Positions 38,301 to 41,072 of a DNA stretch of 64,000 nt are shown piece by piece. Each line of letters starts with the position of its first letter. Within the stretch, counting starts at the first letter, position 1. Under the pieces are notes generated by a model, which saw nothing but the letters and a program-made list of their open reading frames with translations, was not told the DNA's origin and did no database searches. Source of the DNA: Sciurus carolinensis (Eukaryota > Chordata > Mammalia > Rodentia > Sciuridae); assembly GCF_902686445.1 (NCBI RefSeq), contig NC_062229.1:5179503-5243502 (forward strand), given 5' to 3'. The translations under genes and the position numbers were made by a program.

Positions 38301-41007
38301 GCCTGAGGAGCCACAGGGTTTCCCCAGCTGCCAACTGAGGTAACGTCCTGTCTCCACCTTCCAGATGTTTCCAGTAAAGAGGCTGGCACTCCACCAAGAG
38401 AAGCCCCTCCCAGAGGAAGCCAAAGTCACCCTCTACGCTGGCCCCTTATCGGGAAGGGGCTTCAGAGACCCTGTGGGTCCAGCTCCCCAAGCCCTGCTCC
38501 TCCCTGGGGCCTTCACTGTCCACTGCCCACCCCGGATCTTTCCTCTCCCACCCTGGAACCCAGGTCACCCCCAGTCCCTCTAGCTTCTGATTCATTGCTA
38601 CACTCTCTCCAATGCAGCCTCGGTCACAGATGGGAAGGTCCCTGGTCCCTCCCATGACTGGCGTCAGTCCCAGGCCCCTGGTAATCTTCACCCTCCTGGG
38701 CTCCCTGGTCACACCAGGCGCTCCGATGCCCTCTGCACCTGGAGATCTCCGTGCCCGGCATCCCAGGCCTCACCCCGATCTCCCTTCCCAGTCTCCTGCC
38801 AGCTACCTGGTGTGTGTCTGCCCTGAAATGCCCAGGCTGCCTCCTCTCTCCTTGCTCCCGGGGAACCTCAGCAGATCCCTGCAGTTCCTCAGAGGGTTTC
38901 CATGGTGGCACTGTCTCCCCCACTCTGCCCCTCACTGTCCACCCTCCCCCAGCCGTTGGACCGGACCTGGGATTCATCATCCACTCCGTTCCACTTCCTC
39001 CGCCCCAACCTTCCCCAAGACGCCACTGCTTCCACCCTCAGGTTAGGTGACCCCACCCACCTTGACATGTGGGTCTGTAAAGGGGGGACTGTTCATCTCG
39101 TGAACCCCTACAGATCCTCTGAGATTCAGCCGAGGGGCCTCTTCCCCTAGGAAGCCCTCCCTGACCCCCTTCCCCTGACCCCGTGGTTTCTCTGCCCTTC
39201 ACAGCCCCCTCTTGGTGGCCCTGAAGTCCTTGTTGGAATTTTCTGTATCTGGGCTGGGTCCTCCTGTCCCTCAGATGGACGAGTCCACTTGGGCCCCAGC
39301 ACAGGCCTTGTGCACAGCCAGAGAATAACAGATGTTTTGGAAAACGGATGAGCAAATGAAAGAACTGTCCTCAGACTGCCCTGCAGCGGGACAGGGGCCA
39401 GCTGGACCCTCTCGGGGCCAGGCCATGTTTCAGGCACGCCAGGAAACACTCCCCCCTCCCGAGTCCCTTGGTACCTCTCTCACACTGAGGCCCCATGAAG
39501 CCGTACACACAGGCGCAGTGGTTGGGCCCGATGCAGCGGCCACCATTGTGGCAGCCGCGGTCACAGATGGCTGTGGAAGGAGAGGAGAGTGACTGGAGGA
39601 GCCCCAGCAGCAGAGGGAGCTGGGACCCCAGCAAACCCGTCGTCACCTGGGAATCCCCACCATCTGACCCAGACCGAAAGATAGGCTGTGGCAGCAAGCA
39701 CGATCCCTCCAATCCCGGGTCCCAGATGTGGGCCCCCTGGGCAGTGGGCAGTGGGCAGGAGCGGCAGGACCCACCCTCTGGGAACCAGGTCCAGGGGTAC
39801 TCACGCTGGCCACACACAGTGCCCGTGTAGCCCCTTTGGCACAGACAGGACTCCCCCCGGCAGCTGCCCCCGTTCAGGCAGCTCACGCTGCACCCTGGCC
39901 CTAGGGACCAAGAGGGACAGACGTGAGGCAAAGCTGCCCAAGAAAGACGGCCAGGCCAGGCAGGCCCAGCCCGGCTCCTCGGCAGAAACAGCCGGGGCTC
40001 CTGGGGCGTCCAGAAGCCTGGACCTTCTCCCACAGGAGCCCGTTTTCCGCTTACCTCGGCTCACCCCGCAGCTGGGGGCCAGCGTCCCATCAGCACAGGT
40101 ACACAGGTTGGGCTGGGAGCAGAAGCCCTCACCGCAGGTGTGTCTGCAGACAGCTGGAAGGGCAGAGCGTGCGGTGGTCAAGGCAGGGTGGGTCCCCAGG
40201 CCAGCCAGAGGCGGGTGGACACTGCCTGTCACCCCAGCTCTGCACACACGGGTGCCCCGTTCACAAGGGATGTCCCCCAGGTCTTGGCCTGAGTTGGGCA
40301 GGTGGTGTGACCCCAGCTGCAGCTCTGGGATTCTGCTAGAACCACGGGGAGAGATCTCTGGGTGTGGGACGGAGGCTGCAGGGGCTGGAGAGGACTCAGA
40401 TTCCAGAGACACAGAGAGAGCAGCGGGGTGGGGGGTAGCAGACACAGAGAGACTGATAAGGAGACTCAGCCCCCAACAGACAGGGATAGGACAGAGACAG
40501 AAGAGACAGGCAGGGGAGACTGCAGGGCACGGGAAATGAGTGCGGGGACCTGGGAGCTAGAGGCAGGTGCCATTCCTGCCAGGCTCCCGTGAGCACAGGG
40601 CTGGCCTTGCCCCAGCACCCCCTGCCTCGCGCCCACCCACTTCCCGAAGGCAACAGCACTCACGGACGATGCACTGGCTCCCGCCGGGCAGGGTCCTCCA
40701 GCCAGGGCAGCAGTAGGCGTGAAAGCGGGAACCGCACACGTTTGGCCTTCGGGGAGAGCAGGATGTGGCTGGTAAGCCCTGCCCGTCCCTCACGGCGGTC
40801 CTCACGGACAGCCCCGCCCCTGCCCCAAGCGCCGGTCAGCATCCTAGGTCCACTCACGCACCCCTGCAGGACACCAGGGCTGCCTCGCCTCCGCACGCGC
40901 CCAGGACCCGCAGCCTCCATGGCCCCGTCCCAGCGGCCTTGGCCACCCACCACGCACGACAGGACCATCCAGGCCAGCAGGAGCCGAGCTGGGGGTCCCC
41001 GGGCCAT
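228..41007 (-). CDS. FBN3: Fibrillin-3, 5' four fifths of the gene (53 coding exons, 3' end outside window)
   Basis: Fibrillin-3 is a secreted extracellular-matrix glycoprotein that polymerises into 10-12 nm microfibrils and interacts with latent TGF-beta binding proteins. The sequence shows a signal peptide, four EGF, 34 calcium-binding EGF (consensus D-x-D/N-E-C), two hybrid and six TB (8-Cys, with a Cys-Cys-Cys core) domains in fibrillin order. From the third coding exon on, every exon is a multiple of 3 bp, starts with the last two bases of a codon (usually AC or AT completing Asp), and has GT-AG borders. FBN3 rather than FBN1/FBN2 is chosen because of the short Gly/Pro linker, EGF4 with LNQTIDIC, hybrid 2 with ARGFARMKG, and GRNEC in cbEGF27, all of which match human FBN3 as I remember it. 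About 2,241 codons are present against about 2,809 residues in human FBN3. No stop or frameshift is seen. Confidence 0.95.
474..593 (-). CDS. FBN3: FBN3 exon 52: cbEGF33
   Basis: Residues 2161-2200. [36 protein letters not shown]. Donor is gtacga. Confidence 0.94.
594..997. repeat. Intron with degenerate (GAAT)n/(GAAC)n simple repeat
   Basis: From about 752 to 935 the plus strand is full of gaatgagtgaatga, gaacgaaggaacg and similar 4-bp steps, a decayed tetranucleotide microsatellite. The rest of this intron shows nothing recognisable. Confidence 0.7.
998..1123 (-). CDS. FBN3: FBN3 exon 51: cbEGF32
   Basis: Residues 2119-2160. [36 protein letters not shown]. Confidence 0.95.
1285..1350 (-). 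CDS. FBN3: FBN3 exon 50: TB6, end
   Basis: Residues 2097-2118. [16 protein letters not shown] then PDDSRE. Only 90 bp of intron to exon 49. Confidence 0.93.
1441..1593 (-). CDS. FBN3: FBN3 exon 49: TB6, first part
   Basis: Residues 2046-2096. [48 protein letters not shown] is a potential N-glycosylation site. Confidence 0.95.
1594..2454. other. Intron: CCAAT-bearing stretch, then degenerate tandem sequence
   Basis: About 1,690-1,880 holds two CCAAT boxes, an inverted one and a CACGTG; its look is that of an old interspersed repeat I cannot name. From 2,101 on, AGCC(T/C)AG-type units start, continued beyond exon 48. Confidence 0.4.
2101..3250. repeat. Degenerate ~20-bp tandem sequence (GTTAGCCCAGATT-type) on both sides of exon 48
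   Basis: Units such as ggttagcccagattat, gctagcccacctgctc and aggctagcccagatg recur about every 20 bp in 2,101-2,340 and 2,821-3,250. Exon 48 and its near flanks interrupt the array. Confidence 0.55.
2455..2580 (-). CDS. FBN3: FBN3 exon 48: cbEGF31
   Basis: Residues 2004-2045. [35 protein letters not shown]. Both flanking introns carry the same degenerate AGCCC-rich tandem sequence. Confidence 0.95.
3385..3500 (+). repeat. MIR SINE fragment
   Basis: Contains ctgtgctaagtgctttac and cattttacagacagacaaac, the core of MIR elements. Confidence 0.6.
3555..3674 (-). CDS. FBN3: FBN3 exon 47: cbEGF30
   Basis: Residues 1964-2003. [35 protein letters not shown]. Confidence 0.95.
   Translation of the reverse strand, partial: TPTSVSALQEPACQALARTLRARSAASALLASRCRATTA
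4193..4321 (-). CDS. FBN3: FBN3 exon 46: cbEGF29
   Basis: Residues 1921-1963. [37 protein letters not shown]; 43 residues. Confidence 0.95.
4430..5160 (-). mobile_element. LINE-1 ORF2 fragment, antisense to plus strand
   Basis: AT-rich sequence with the familiar reverse-complement L1 reverse-transcriptase text (for example gaagaatatatattct, gaggttgccaactataatt). Many stops; not coding. Lies in the intron between exons 46 and 45. Confidence 0.7.
5165..5340 (+). repeat. MIR SINE
   Basis: Carries attttacagataaggaaat, gtcgcacagcttgtagg and gatttgaactcatg, in MIR order. An AT-rich remnant at 5,380-5,520 next to it resembles L1. Confidence 0.7.
5756..5872 (-). CDS. FBN3: FBN3 exon 45: cbEGF28
   Basis: Residues 1882-1920, 39 residues, the shortest cb[36 protein letters not shown]. 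Confidence 0.95.
6005..6115 (+). repeat. MIR SINE fragment
   Basis: cattttacagatgagaaaac is followed by tttgcccaaggtc and ctcaaacctgggtctg. Confidence 0.65.
6207..6332 (-). CDS. FBN3: FBN3 exon 44: cbEGF27 with non-consensus GRNEC start
   Basis: Residues 1840-1881. It starts [12 protein letters not shown]: the acceptor cag|GA makes Gly where all other cbEGFs here have Asp, so the first calcium ligand is missing while Asn and Glu remain. Core [12 protein letters not shown], end DQTLCM. Human FBN3, as I recall it, has the same GRNEC. Confidence 0.93.
6333..6785. other. Intron without recognisable features
   Basis: Mixed-composition sequence; I see no exon, RNA gene or clear repeat apart from short CAGCACCCAC duplications near 6,608-6,632. 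Confidence 0.5.
6786..6911 (-). CDS. FBN3: FBN3 exon 43: cbEGF26
   Basis: Residues 1798-1839. [37 protein letters not shown]. Confidence 0.95.
7202..7327 (-). CDS. FBN3: FBN3 exon 42: cbEGF25
   Basis: Residues 1756-1797. [29 protein letters not shown], end LLACE. Confidence 0.95.
7560..7745 (+). repeat. Dimeric SINE: B1-like monomer plus ID
   Basis: gaggctgaggcaggagga and cagcctgggcaacttagc (7SL-derived B1 part) are followed by ggctggggatgtatctcac and ggttcaatccccagtac (tRNA-derived ID part) and a poly(A) tail. Confidence 0.8.
7750..8060 (+). mobile_element. Old LINE-1 3' end remnant with a 30-bp poly(A)
   Basis: Text such as ttgagtaaaagaagtcagac and gggatggctgcatggctctg matches old L1 3' untranslated regions. 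The A run spans 7,824-7,853. Confidence 0.5.
8070..8258 (-). repeat. Dimeric B1+ID SINE, inverted
   Basis: tactggggattgaaccc and gctctaccactgagttac (inverted ID) then ttgcccaggctggcctcg and gggattataggtatacac (inverted B1). Confidence 0.8.
8320..8392 (+). repeat. Tigger-type DNA transposon fragment
   Basis: accgaacatgtacagagtc and ttgtcattagtccctaaac resemble a common mammalian DNA-transposon remnant seen again near 29.7, 31.7 and 34.2 kb. The family name is uncertain. Confidence 0.4.
8847..8918 (-). CDS. FBN3: FBN3 exon 41: TB5, end
   Basis: Residues 1732-1755. [14 protein letters not shown] then DIHTGKPL, the conserved fibrillin TB5 tail that leads into [12 protein letters not shown]. Confidence 0.93.
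9305..9672 (+). mobile_element. MaLR-type solo LTR
   Basis: Starts gaatgtgtcccccaaaagt, has gttttgagggtggggccc, and ends with cttggacttcccagtctcc, agaactgtgag and an aaaacagaca end: the order of mammalian MST/MLT1 LTRs. Non-coding. Confidence 0.7.
10140..10289 (-). CDS. FBN3: FBN3 exon 40: TB5, first part
   Basis: Residues 1682-1731. [46 protein letters not shown] is a likely N-glycosylation site. The exon ends in C and not G, so the split codon is CCT (Pro). Confidence 0.95.
10290..10651. other. Intron without recognisable features
   Basis: No exon, RNA gene or known repeat seen between exons 40 and 39. Confidence 0.5.
10652..10777 (-). CDS. FBN3: FBN3 exon 39: cbEGF24
   Basis: Residues 1640-1681. 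[40 protein letters not shown] is a possible N-glycosylation site. The 3.5-kb intron before it is the longest in the window. Confidence 0.95.
10970..11350 (+). mobile_element. MaLR-type solo LTR
   Basis: tctgcagaggtgggggtctt, ggctgtcatgaatcgagc and gaagccaaaataaattttc, then gatagaaagcggaca, follow the LTR order seen at 9.3 kb. Strongly diverged. Confidence 0.6.
12642..12756 (-). repeat. B1-like SINE, inverted
   Basis: gctgcccaggctggcctcaa, caggtgtgtgcctccacac. No ID half attached. Confidence 0.7.
13066..13182 (+). repeat. ID SINE with an internal duplication
   Basis: ggtgtggctcagtggtagag head and ggttcaatccccagcac end are normal, but gtgaggcccagggttca occurs twice, about 29 bp apart, lengthening the unit. 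Confidence 0.8.
14294..14419 (-). CDS. FBN3: FBN3 exon 38: cbEGF23
   Basis: Residues 1598-1639. [29 protein letters not shown], end TRTCE. Confidence 0.95.
14598..14836 (+). repeat. (GGAT)n microsatellite with interspersed GGGCATGG units
   Basis: About 240 bp of GGAT repeats broken at least five times by gggcatgg. On the minus strand it reads in frame as HPSI repeats, which explains long spurious open frames there. Confidence 0.9.
15036..15104 (-). CDS. FBN3: FBN3 exon 37: TB4, end
   Basis: Residues 1575-1597, [16 protein letters not shown] then PITVILE. Nearly the same as the FBN1 segment I remember, which fixes its place after exon 36. Confidence 0.93.
15340..15660. repeat. L2-like LINE remnant
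   Basis: ctcctactcatccttcaaaac and ccttggtccctggcccctag-like text typical of L2 3' ends. Confidence 0.4.
15824..15985 (-). CDS. FBN3: FBN3 exon 36: TB4, first part, with the integrin-type RGD
   Basis: Residues 1521-1574. [18 protein letters not shown], then [13 protein letters not shown] and CELCPMTNA. The RGD (15,939-15,947) is at the place of the integrin-binding RGD in fibrillin-1 TB4, so cell adhesion through RGD integrins is expected. Confidence 0.95.
16080..16300 (+). repeat. Interrupted (TG)n-rich tract
   Basis: Repeated gtgtgtgg/gtgtgcg/gtgtgtaa steps between exons 36 and 35; a decayed dinucleotide repeat. Confidence 0.65.
16437..16559 (-). CDS. FBN3: FBN3 exon 35: cbEGF22
   Basis: Residues 1480-1520. 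[36 protein letters not shown]. Confidence 0.95.
16895..17020 (+). repeat. hAT-type DNA transposon fragment
   Basis: caataaagttttattggca then ggctgctttgaagccacag; the same family recurs at 24.86 kb. Confidence 0.5.
17106..17228 (-). CDS. FBN3: FBN3 exon 34: cbEGF21
   Basis: Residues 1439-1479. [36 protein letters not shown]. Separated from exon 33 by 91 bp, among the shortest introns here. Confidence 0.95.
17320..17445 (-). CDS. FBN3: FBN3 exon 33: cbEGF20
   Basis: Residues 1397-1438. [29 protein letters not shown], end HRACQ. Confidence 0.95.
17446..17878. other. Intron without recognisable features
   Basis: Nothing clear between exons 33 and 32. Confidence 0.5.
17879..18001 (-). CDS. FBN3: FBN3 exon 32: cbEGF19
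   Basis: Residues 1356-1396. [40 protein letters not shown]; same GDGF sub-type as exon 31, suggesting an old tandem duplication of the pair. Confidence 0.95.
18171..18293 (-). CDS. FBN3: FBN3 exon 31: cbEGF18
   Basis: Residues 1315-1355. [40 protein letters not shown], the sub-type with GDGF before the last cysteine. Confidence 0.95.
18535..18665 (+). repeat. ID SINE, shortened variant
   Basis: gattgtggctcagtggtag, gggttcgattctcagcacc, then an aataaattaattaa tail and ggtactgtgtccatctac, a tail form known from squirrel ID elements. Confidence 0.75.
18678..18774 (+). repeat. ID SINE, near-consensus
   Basis: gcgatagctcagttggtag A-box region and ggttcgattcccagcacc B-box region with an 18-bp poly(A). 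Confidence 0.85.
19000..19082 (+). repeat. ID SINE
   Basis: gagcagctcagtggtagagc and gggttccatccccagc followed by A-rich tail. Confidence 0.8.
19313..19432 (-). mobile_element. LINE-1 ORF2 fragment
   Basis: ttggcaccttggtcaagaatc, ttccatcggtctatgtgcc and atgccagtaccgtgctg, inverted L1 text; truncated on both sides. Confidence 0.75.
19490..19640 (+). repeat. LTR 3' fragment (MaLR-like)
   Basis: accttgatttcagactttc, tggcctccagaac, aataaatctctgttg. Confidence 0.5.
19918..20043 (-). CDS. FBN3: FBN3 exon 30: cbEGF17
   Basis: Residues 1273-1314. [29 protein letters not shown], end GTTGCS. Confidence 0.95.
20372..20582 (-). repeat. Dimeric B1+ID SINE, inverted
   Basis: actagggattgaactcagg, gagccacatccccagccc, then ctcctgcctcagcctccc and gggattacaggc. 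Confidence 0.85.
21070..21195 (-). CDS. FBN3: FBN3 exon 29: cbEGF16
   Basis: Residues 1231-1272. [29 protein letters not shown] (His where Phe/Tyr is usual in the hydroxylation motif), end MKTCV. Confidence 0.95.
21419..21541 (-). CDS. FBN3: FBN3 exon 28: cbEGF15
   Basis: Residues 1190-1230. [28 protein letters not shown], end GKTCA. Two overlapping donors exist (gtgggt and gtgagc, 4 bp apart); only gtgggt keeps phase 1. Confidence 0.93.
21571..21622. repeat. Duplicated GC-box motif in an intron
   Basis: cggtgggcggggcc occurs twice 28 bp apart in the 157-bp intron between exons 28 and 27, followed by ggcggggcgg. Confidence 0.7.
21699..21824 (-). CDS. FBN3: FBN3 exon 27: cbEGF14
   Basis: Residues 1148-1189. 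[29 protein letters not shown], end DRQGCV. Confidence 0.95.
21905..22285 (+). repeat. (CA)n-rich tract
   Basis: Broken cacacaca runs with cgcacgcacgc steps fill the intron between exons 27 and 26. Confidence 0.75.
22289..22414 (-). CDS. FBN3: FBN3 exon 26: cbEGF13
   Basis: Residues 1106-1147. [29 protein letters not shown], end GTTCE. The intron on its 3' side carries CA-rich sequence. Confidence 0.95.
22765..22885. repeat. L2 LINE remnant
   Basis: ctcagggcctttgcacatgc is the typical L2 3' signature. Confidence 0.55.
23266..23394 (-). CDS. FBN3: FBN3 exon 25: cbEGF12
   Basis: Residues 1063-1105. [29 protein letters not shown], end LLMKNCM; 43 residues. Confidence 0.95.
23788..23913 (-). 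CDS. FBN3: FBN3 exon 24: cbEGF11
   Basis: Residues 1021-1062. [29 protein letters not shown], end QERNCT. First of the uninterrupted run of twelve cbEGFs between TB3 and TB4, the rod-like segment stiffened by calcium. Confidence 0.95.
24119..24343 (-). CDS. FBN3: FBN3 exon 23: TB3, whole domain in one exon
   Basis: Residues 946-1020. [47 protein letters not shown]. All eight TB cysteines lie in one 225-bp exon, unlike TB1, TB4, TB5 and TB6, which are split. Confidence 0.95.
24537..24627 (+). repeat. ID SINE, diverged
   Basis: ggggtgtaactcagtgggg, gagttcagttcccagcacc, short A tail. Confidence 0.75.
24640..24785 (+). repeat. MIR SINE
   Basis: aagaaactgagtgaggcac, taacttgcccaaagcagc, ggttcaaaccagg. 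Confidence 0.7.
24859..25190 (+). mobile_element. hAT-type DNA transposon, split by an inverted ID SINE
   Basis: Starts caggggttcagtcaa, has aataaacttttattggcac and ggctgcttctgtgctac, and resumes after the SINE with agctgatccctag near its far end. Confidence 0.5.
25045..25148 (-). repeat. ID SINE, inverted
   Basis: Poly(T), then gctggggatggaacccagg, aagcactaaccactgagcc, ccccagcccc. Confidence 0.85.
25600..25832 (+). repeat. DNA transposon remnant, probably Tigger-type
   Basis: acagctgtgcatcagataag, cctgtaagattattatggag, and ttcccgtcactaaatggcat; family name uncertain. Confidence 0.45.
26275..26412 (-). repeat. MER5-type hAT fragment, inverted
   Basis: Reverse complement of MER5 text: ggtactactggcaccgagtg, gggatactgctaaacaccc, caatgcacaggacag. 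Confidence 0.65.
26866..26991 (-). CDS. FBN3: FBN3 exon 22: cbEGF10
   Basis: Residues 904-945. [29 protein letters not shown], end GRLCV. Confidence 0.95.
27283..27333 (-). CDS. FBN3: FBN3 exon 21: hybrid domain 2, end
   Basis: Residues 887-903, [17 protein letters not shown], 51 bp, the smallest coding exon seen. It supplies the last two cysteines. Donor gtaact is acceptable but not consensus at +6. Confidence 0.9.
27463..27600 (-). CDS. FBN3: FBN3 exon 20: hybrid domain 2, first part
   Basis: Residues 841-886. [39 protein letters not shown]. The paired (not triple) cysteine marks a hybrid rather than a TB domain. Confidence 0.94.
27693..27812 (-). CDS. FBN3: FBN3 exon 19: cbEGF9
   Basis: Residues 801-840. 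[27 protein letters not shown], end PGTVCV; a 40-residue short cbEGF that precedes hybrid 2 as in FBN1. Confidence 0.95.
28140..28742 (-). mobile_element. Probable ERVL-type LTR, inverted
   Basis: ttctggtgaccagcaccc, ggaactgggcatgatggcc and aaatatgtttattag resemble an inverted ERVL LTR. Non-coding; borders are estimates. Confidence 0.4.
28905..29035. repeat. CA/TG-rich tract
   Basis: Alternating gtgtgcac/cacacac/tgtgtttgtgtc steps next to exon 18. Confidence 0.5.
29047..29172 (-). CDS. FBN3: FBN3 exon 18: cbEGF8
   Basis: Residues 759-800. [29 protein letters not shown], end DTETCE. Only 82 bp of intron separate it from exon 17. Confidence 0.95.
29255..29380 (-). CDS. FBN3: FBN3 exon 17: cbEGF7
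   Basis: Residues 717-758. [29 protein letters not shown], end GKDCI. Confidence 0.95.
29497..29645 (+). repeat. MER5-type hAT fragment
   Basis: ctgttgacatttggggtagg, gccatcctgcacattgaag, gcagcatccctggtgtc. Confidence 0.7.
29690..29792 (+). repeat. Tigger-type DNA transposon fragment
   Basis: ctggccctcagtgtctgtg, ggattcaaccaatccagg, acacgtacagac. Confidence 0.45.
29793..30018 (-). repeat. Dimeric B1+ID SINE, inverted
   Basis: gctctgccactgagctgc, then tgctgaggctggctctgaac and caattacaggtatgcacc. Confidence 0.8.
30371..30424 (-). CDS. FBN3: FBN3 exon 16: end of TB2
   Basis: Residues 699-716, [18 protein letters not shown]. It carries the final TB2 cysteine and a short linker. One of the smallest exons (54 bp). 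Confidence 0.9.
30696..30971 (-). CDS. FBN3: FBN3 exon 15: cbEGF6 fused with first part of TB2
   Basis: Residues 607-698 in one 276-bp exon. cbEGF6 ([33 protein letters not shown]) runs directly into TB2 ([34 protein letters not shown]). In FBN1, as I recall, these are two exons of 123 and 153 bp, which sum to 276, so an intron is absent here. Confidence 0.94.
30972..31344. repeat. Intron 14/15: 300-bp polypyrimidine tract (polypurine on the coding strand)
   Basis: From about 31,005 to 31,310 the plus strand is almost all C and T. Within it a block (cctctcccacctcctcctcc onward, about 52 bp) is tandemly duplicated at 31,200 and 31,252. Confidence 0.8.
31345..31467 (-). CDS. FBN3: FBN3 exon 14: cbEGF5
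   Basis: Residues 566-606. [14 protein letters not shown], core [26 protein letters not shown]. The second consensus residue is Gln, which is a neutral position. Confidence 0.95.
31612..31780 (+). repeat. Tigger-type DNA transposon fragment
   Basis: ggatggtttcaggacccctc, gtggcatttgcatagaacc, aattatctctagatgac. Confidence 0.45.
31781..32010 (+). mobile_element. LINE-1 3' end remnant
   Basis: caccgaattgttcactttt, gatgtatattttgccacc, A-rich tail. Confidence 0.5.
32134..32338 (+). repeat. Dimeric B1+ID SINE
   Basis: tgggaggctgaggcaagat, caagaccctgtcccaaa, gatgtggctcagtggctaag, gggttcaatccctgg, 30-bp poly(A). Confidence 0.85.
32339..32830 (+). mobile_element. LINE-1 3' end
   Basis: aatgttcatagcagcattat, aaatgtccatcaatggatg, gaattgtatgctttaaatgg. 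ORF-less tail of an old L1. Confidence 0.75.
33230..33355 (-). CDS. FBN3: FBN3 exon 13: cbEGF4
   Basis: Residues 524-565. [17 protein letters not shown], core [12 protein letters not shown], end SPDARNCV. Confidence 0.95.
33454..33573 (-). CDS. FBN3: FBN3 exon 12: cbEGF3
   Basis: Residues 484-523. [15 protein letters not shown] start, [12 protein letters not shown] core. Forty residues, one of the short cbEGF forms. Confidence 0.95.
33645..33788 (-). CDS. FBN3: FBN3 exon 11: end of linker and EGF4
   Basis: Residues 436-483: [36 protein letters not shown] is a potential N-glycosylation site. EGF4 lacks the DxDEC start. The acceptor is uncertain: gtgcag|GG at 33,788 gives 48 residues, close to FBN1, but its upstream tract is G-rich. 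An in-frame ctcacag 54 bases further upstream would add about 18 Gly/Ala-rich residues. Confidence 0.82.
34085..34290 (+). repeat. Tigger-type DNA transposon fragment
   Basis: gtgggctccaggacgcccc, taaaatggcagagcacttgc, tttaggtgacacaat. Confidence 0.45.
34486..34668 (-). CDS. FBN3: FBN3 exon 10: end of TB1 and Gly/Pro-rich linker
   Basis: Residues 375-435. DEFQRLC supplies the last TB1 cysteine. A cysteine-free segment rich in Gly, Pro, Ser and Leu follows ([25 protein letters not shown]). It replaces the proline-rich hinge of FBN1 and the glycine-rich one of FBN2. The exon ends AACAGTG|gtgagg. Confidence 0.9.
34744..34896 (-). CDS. FBN3: FBN3 exon 9: TB1, first part
   Basis: Residues 324-374: [13 protein letters not shown], then the TB hallmark [11 protein letters not shown] and PELCPPRGS. 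Seven of the eight TB cysteines are here; the eighth is in the next exon. Confidence 0.94.
34897..35930. other. Intron between exons 9 and 8, first part: nothing clear
   Basis: No exon or known repeat recognised with confidence. Confidence 0.45.
35935..36115 (+). repeat. MIR SINE
   Basis: ccgttttatagatgaggaa, ctgaggcacagagaggttaag, acccaaggtcacagagtc. Confidence 0.8.
36865..36990 (+). repeat. Degenerate purine-rich minisatellite
   Basis: gagatcaaagctagagggtc, gagatgaaagggtgagggtc and gggatcaaagctgaagggtc recur 33-50 bp apart. Confidence 0.5.
37266..37391 (-). CDS. FBN3: FBN3 exon 8: cbEGF2, with an RGD
   Basis: Residues 282-323, starts [12 protein letters not shown]. The stretch between the second and third cysteine reads CSRGDC, so an Arg-Gly-Asp lies at 37,345-37,353; the same place in FBN1 is, from memory, CEGGEC. 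Splice sites (cag|AC and G|gtgagg) and six cysteines are intact. I cannot place this domain in human FBN3 as I remember it. Confidence 0.92.
37486..37611 (-). CDS. FBN3: FBN3 exon 7: cbEGF1
   Basis: Residues 240-281, starts [15 protein letters not shown]. Contains the Asn-hydroxylation consensus [12 protein letters not shown] and six cysteines. Confidence 0.95.
37706..37903 (-). CDS. FBN3: FBN3 exon 6: hybrid domain 1
   Basis: Residues 174-239. Nine cysteines, with [15 protein letters not shown] and [15 protein letters not shown]. The odd cysteine count is the known feature of hybrid 1, whose free cysteine is thought to form intermolecular disulfides. Read as one 198-bp exon. Confidence 0.93.
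37904..39474. other. Intron between exons 6 and 5 with L2-like remnants
   Basis: Near 38,030-38,100 and 39,140-39,360 there is L2-like text (ggaagccctccctgaccc, acggatgagcaaatgaa). The rest shows nothing I can name. Confidence 0.45.
39475..39570 (-). CDS. FBN3: FBN3 exon 5: EGF3
   Basis: Residues 142-173. Non-calcium [15 protein letters not shown], then [14 protein letters not shown]. The last codon is completed by exon 6 to give [10 protein letters not shown], the EGF3-hybrid 1 junction typical of fibrillins. Confidence 0.92.
39805..39900 (-). CDS. FBN3: FBN3 exon 4: EGF2
   Basis: Residues 110-141. Non-calcium EGF with [25 protein letters not shown]. The compact 32-residue spacing is the fibrillin/LTBP N-terminal EGF type. 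Confidence 0.9.
40055..40153 (-). CDS. FBN3: FBN3 exon 3: EGF1
   Basis: Residues 77-109. Six-cysteine EGF without the calcium-binding consensus: [18 protein letters not shown] then APSCGVSR. Two donors are possible; gtaagc after CGVSRG keeps the phase, while a gtgagc 9 bp earlier would also keep it but drop VSR. The longer form matches the SRS spacing of FBN1. Confidence 0.88.
40154..40663. other. Intron between exons 3 and 2 without recognisable features
   Basis: A GA/CA-rich patch (cagagagagcagc, gacagggataggacag) near 40,400-40,520 is the only structure seen. Confidence 0.45.
40664..40746 (-). CDS. FBN3: FBN3 exon 2: fibrillin unique N-terminal domain
   Basis: Residues 49-76: four-cysteine fibrillin unique N-terminal segment, [16 protein letters not shown] followed by QCIV. 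In fibrillins this region takes part in head-to-tail assembly. The exon is 83 bp, the same length I recall for FBN1 exon 2, and is the only exon here with different phases at its two ends (2 in, 1 out). Confidence 0.9.
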
Positions 41008-41072
41008 GGTGAGAGCTCCAGTCTCTCTCCTTGCGAAATACAGGCCCTCCAGAGTCTTCTGTCCTTTGGAGG
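40862..41072 (-). CDS. FBN3: FBN3 coding exon 1: 5' UTR end, start codon, signal peptide, furin-type site
   Basis: The acceptor is ctctctgcag|CC at 41,072. Translation is placed at the ATG at 41,007-41,005, which sits in a strong Kozak context (ACCATGG). Residues 1-48 follow. A hydrophobic core [12 protein letters not shown] (residues 9-20) is a signal peptide, probably cleaved near GGQG|RW (residue 24). RVRRR at residues 37-41 is a furin-type site like the one that frees the mature fibrillin N-terminus. The donor is GG|gtgcgt, phase 2, which joins the next exon to give LQGPNVCGS. A closer-to-consensus gtgagt lies 4 bp downstream but would shift the frame. The 65 bases before the ATG are also open in frame. 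Confidence 0.85.

Noticed and set aside
37409..38389. 326-codon open frame overlapping exons 6 and 7
   Set aside because: It is a different frame from the fibrillin reading and spans intron; shadow of the GC-rich exons.
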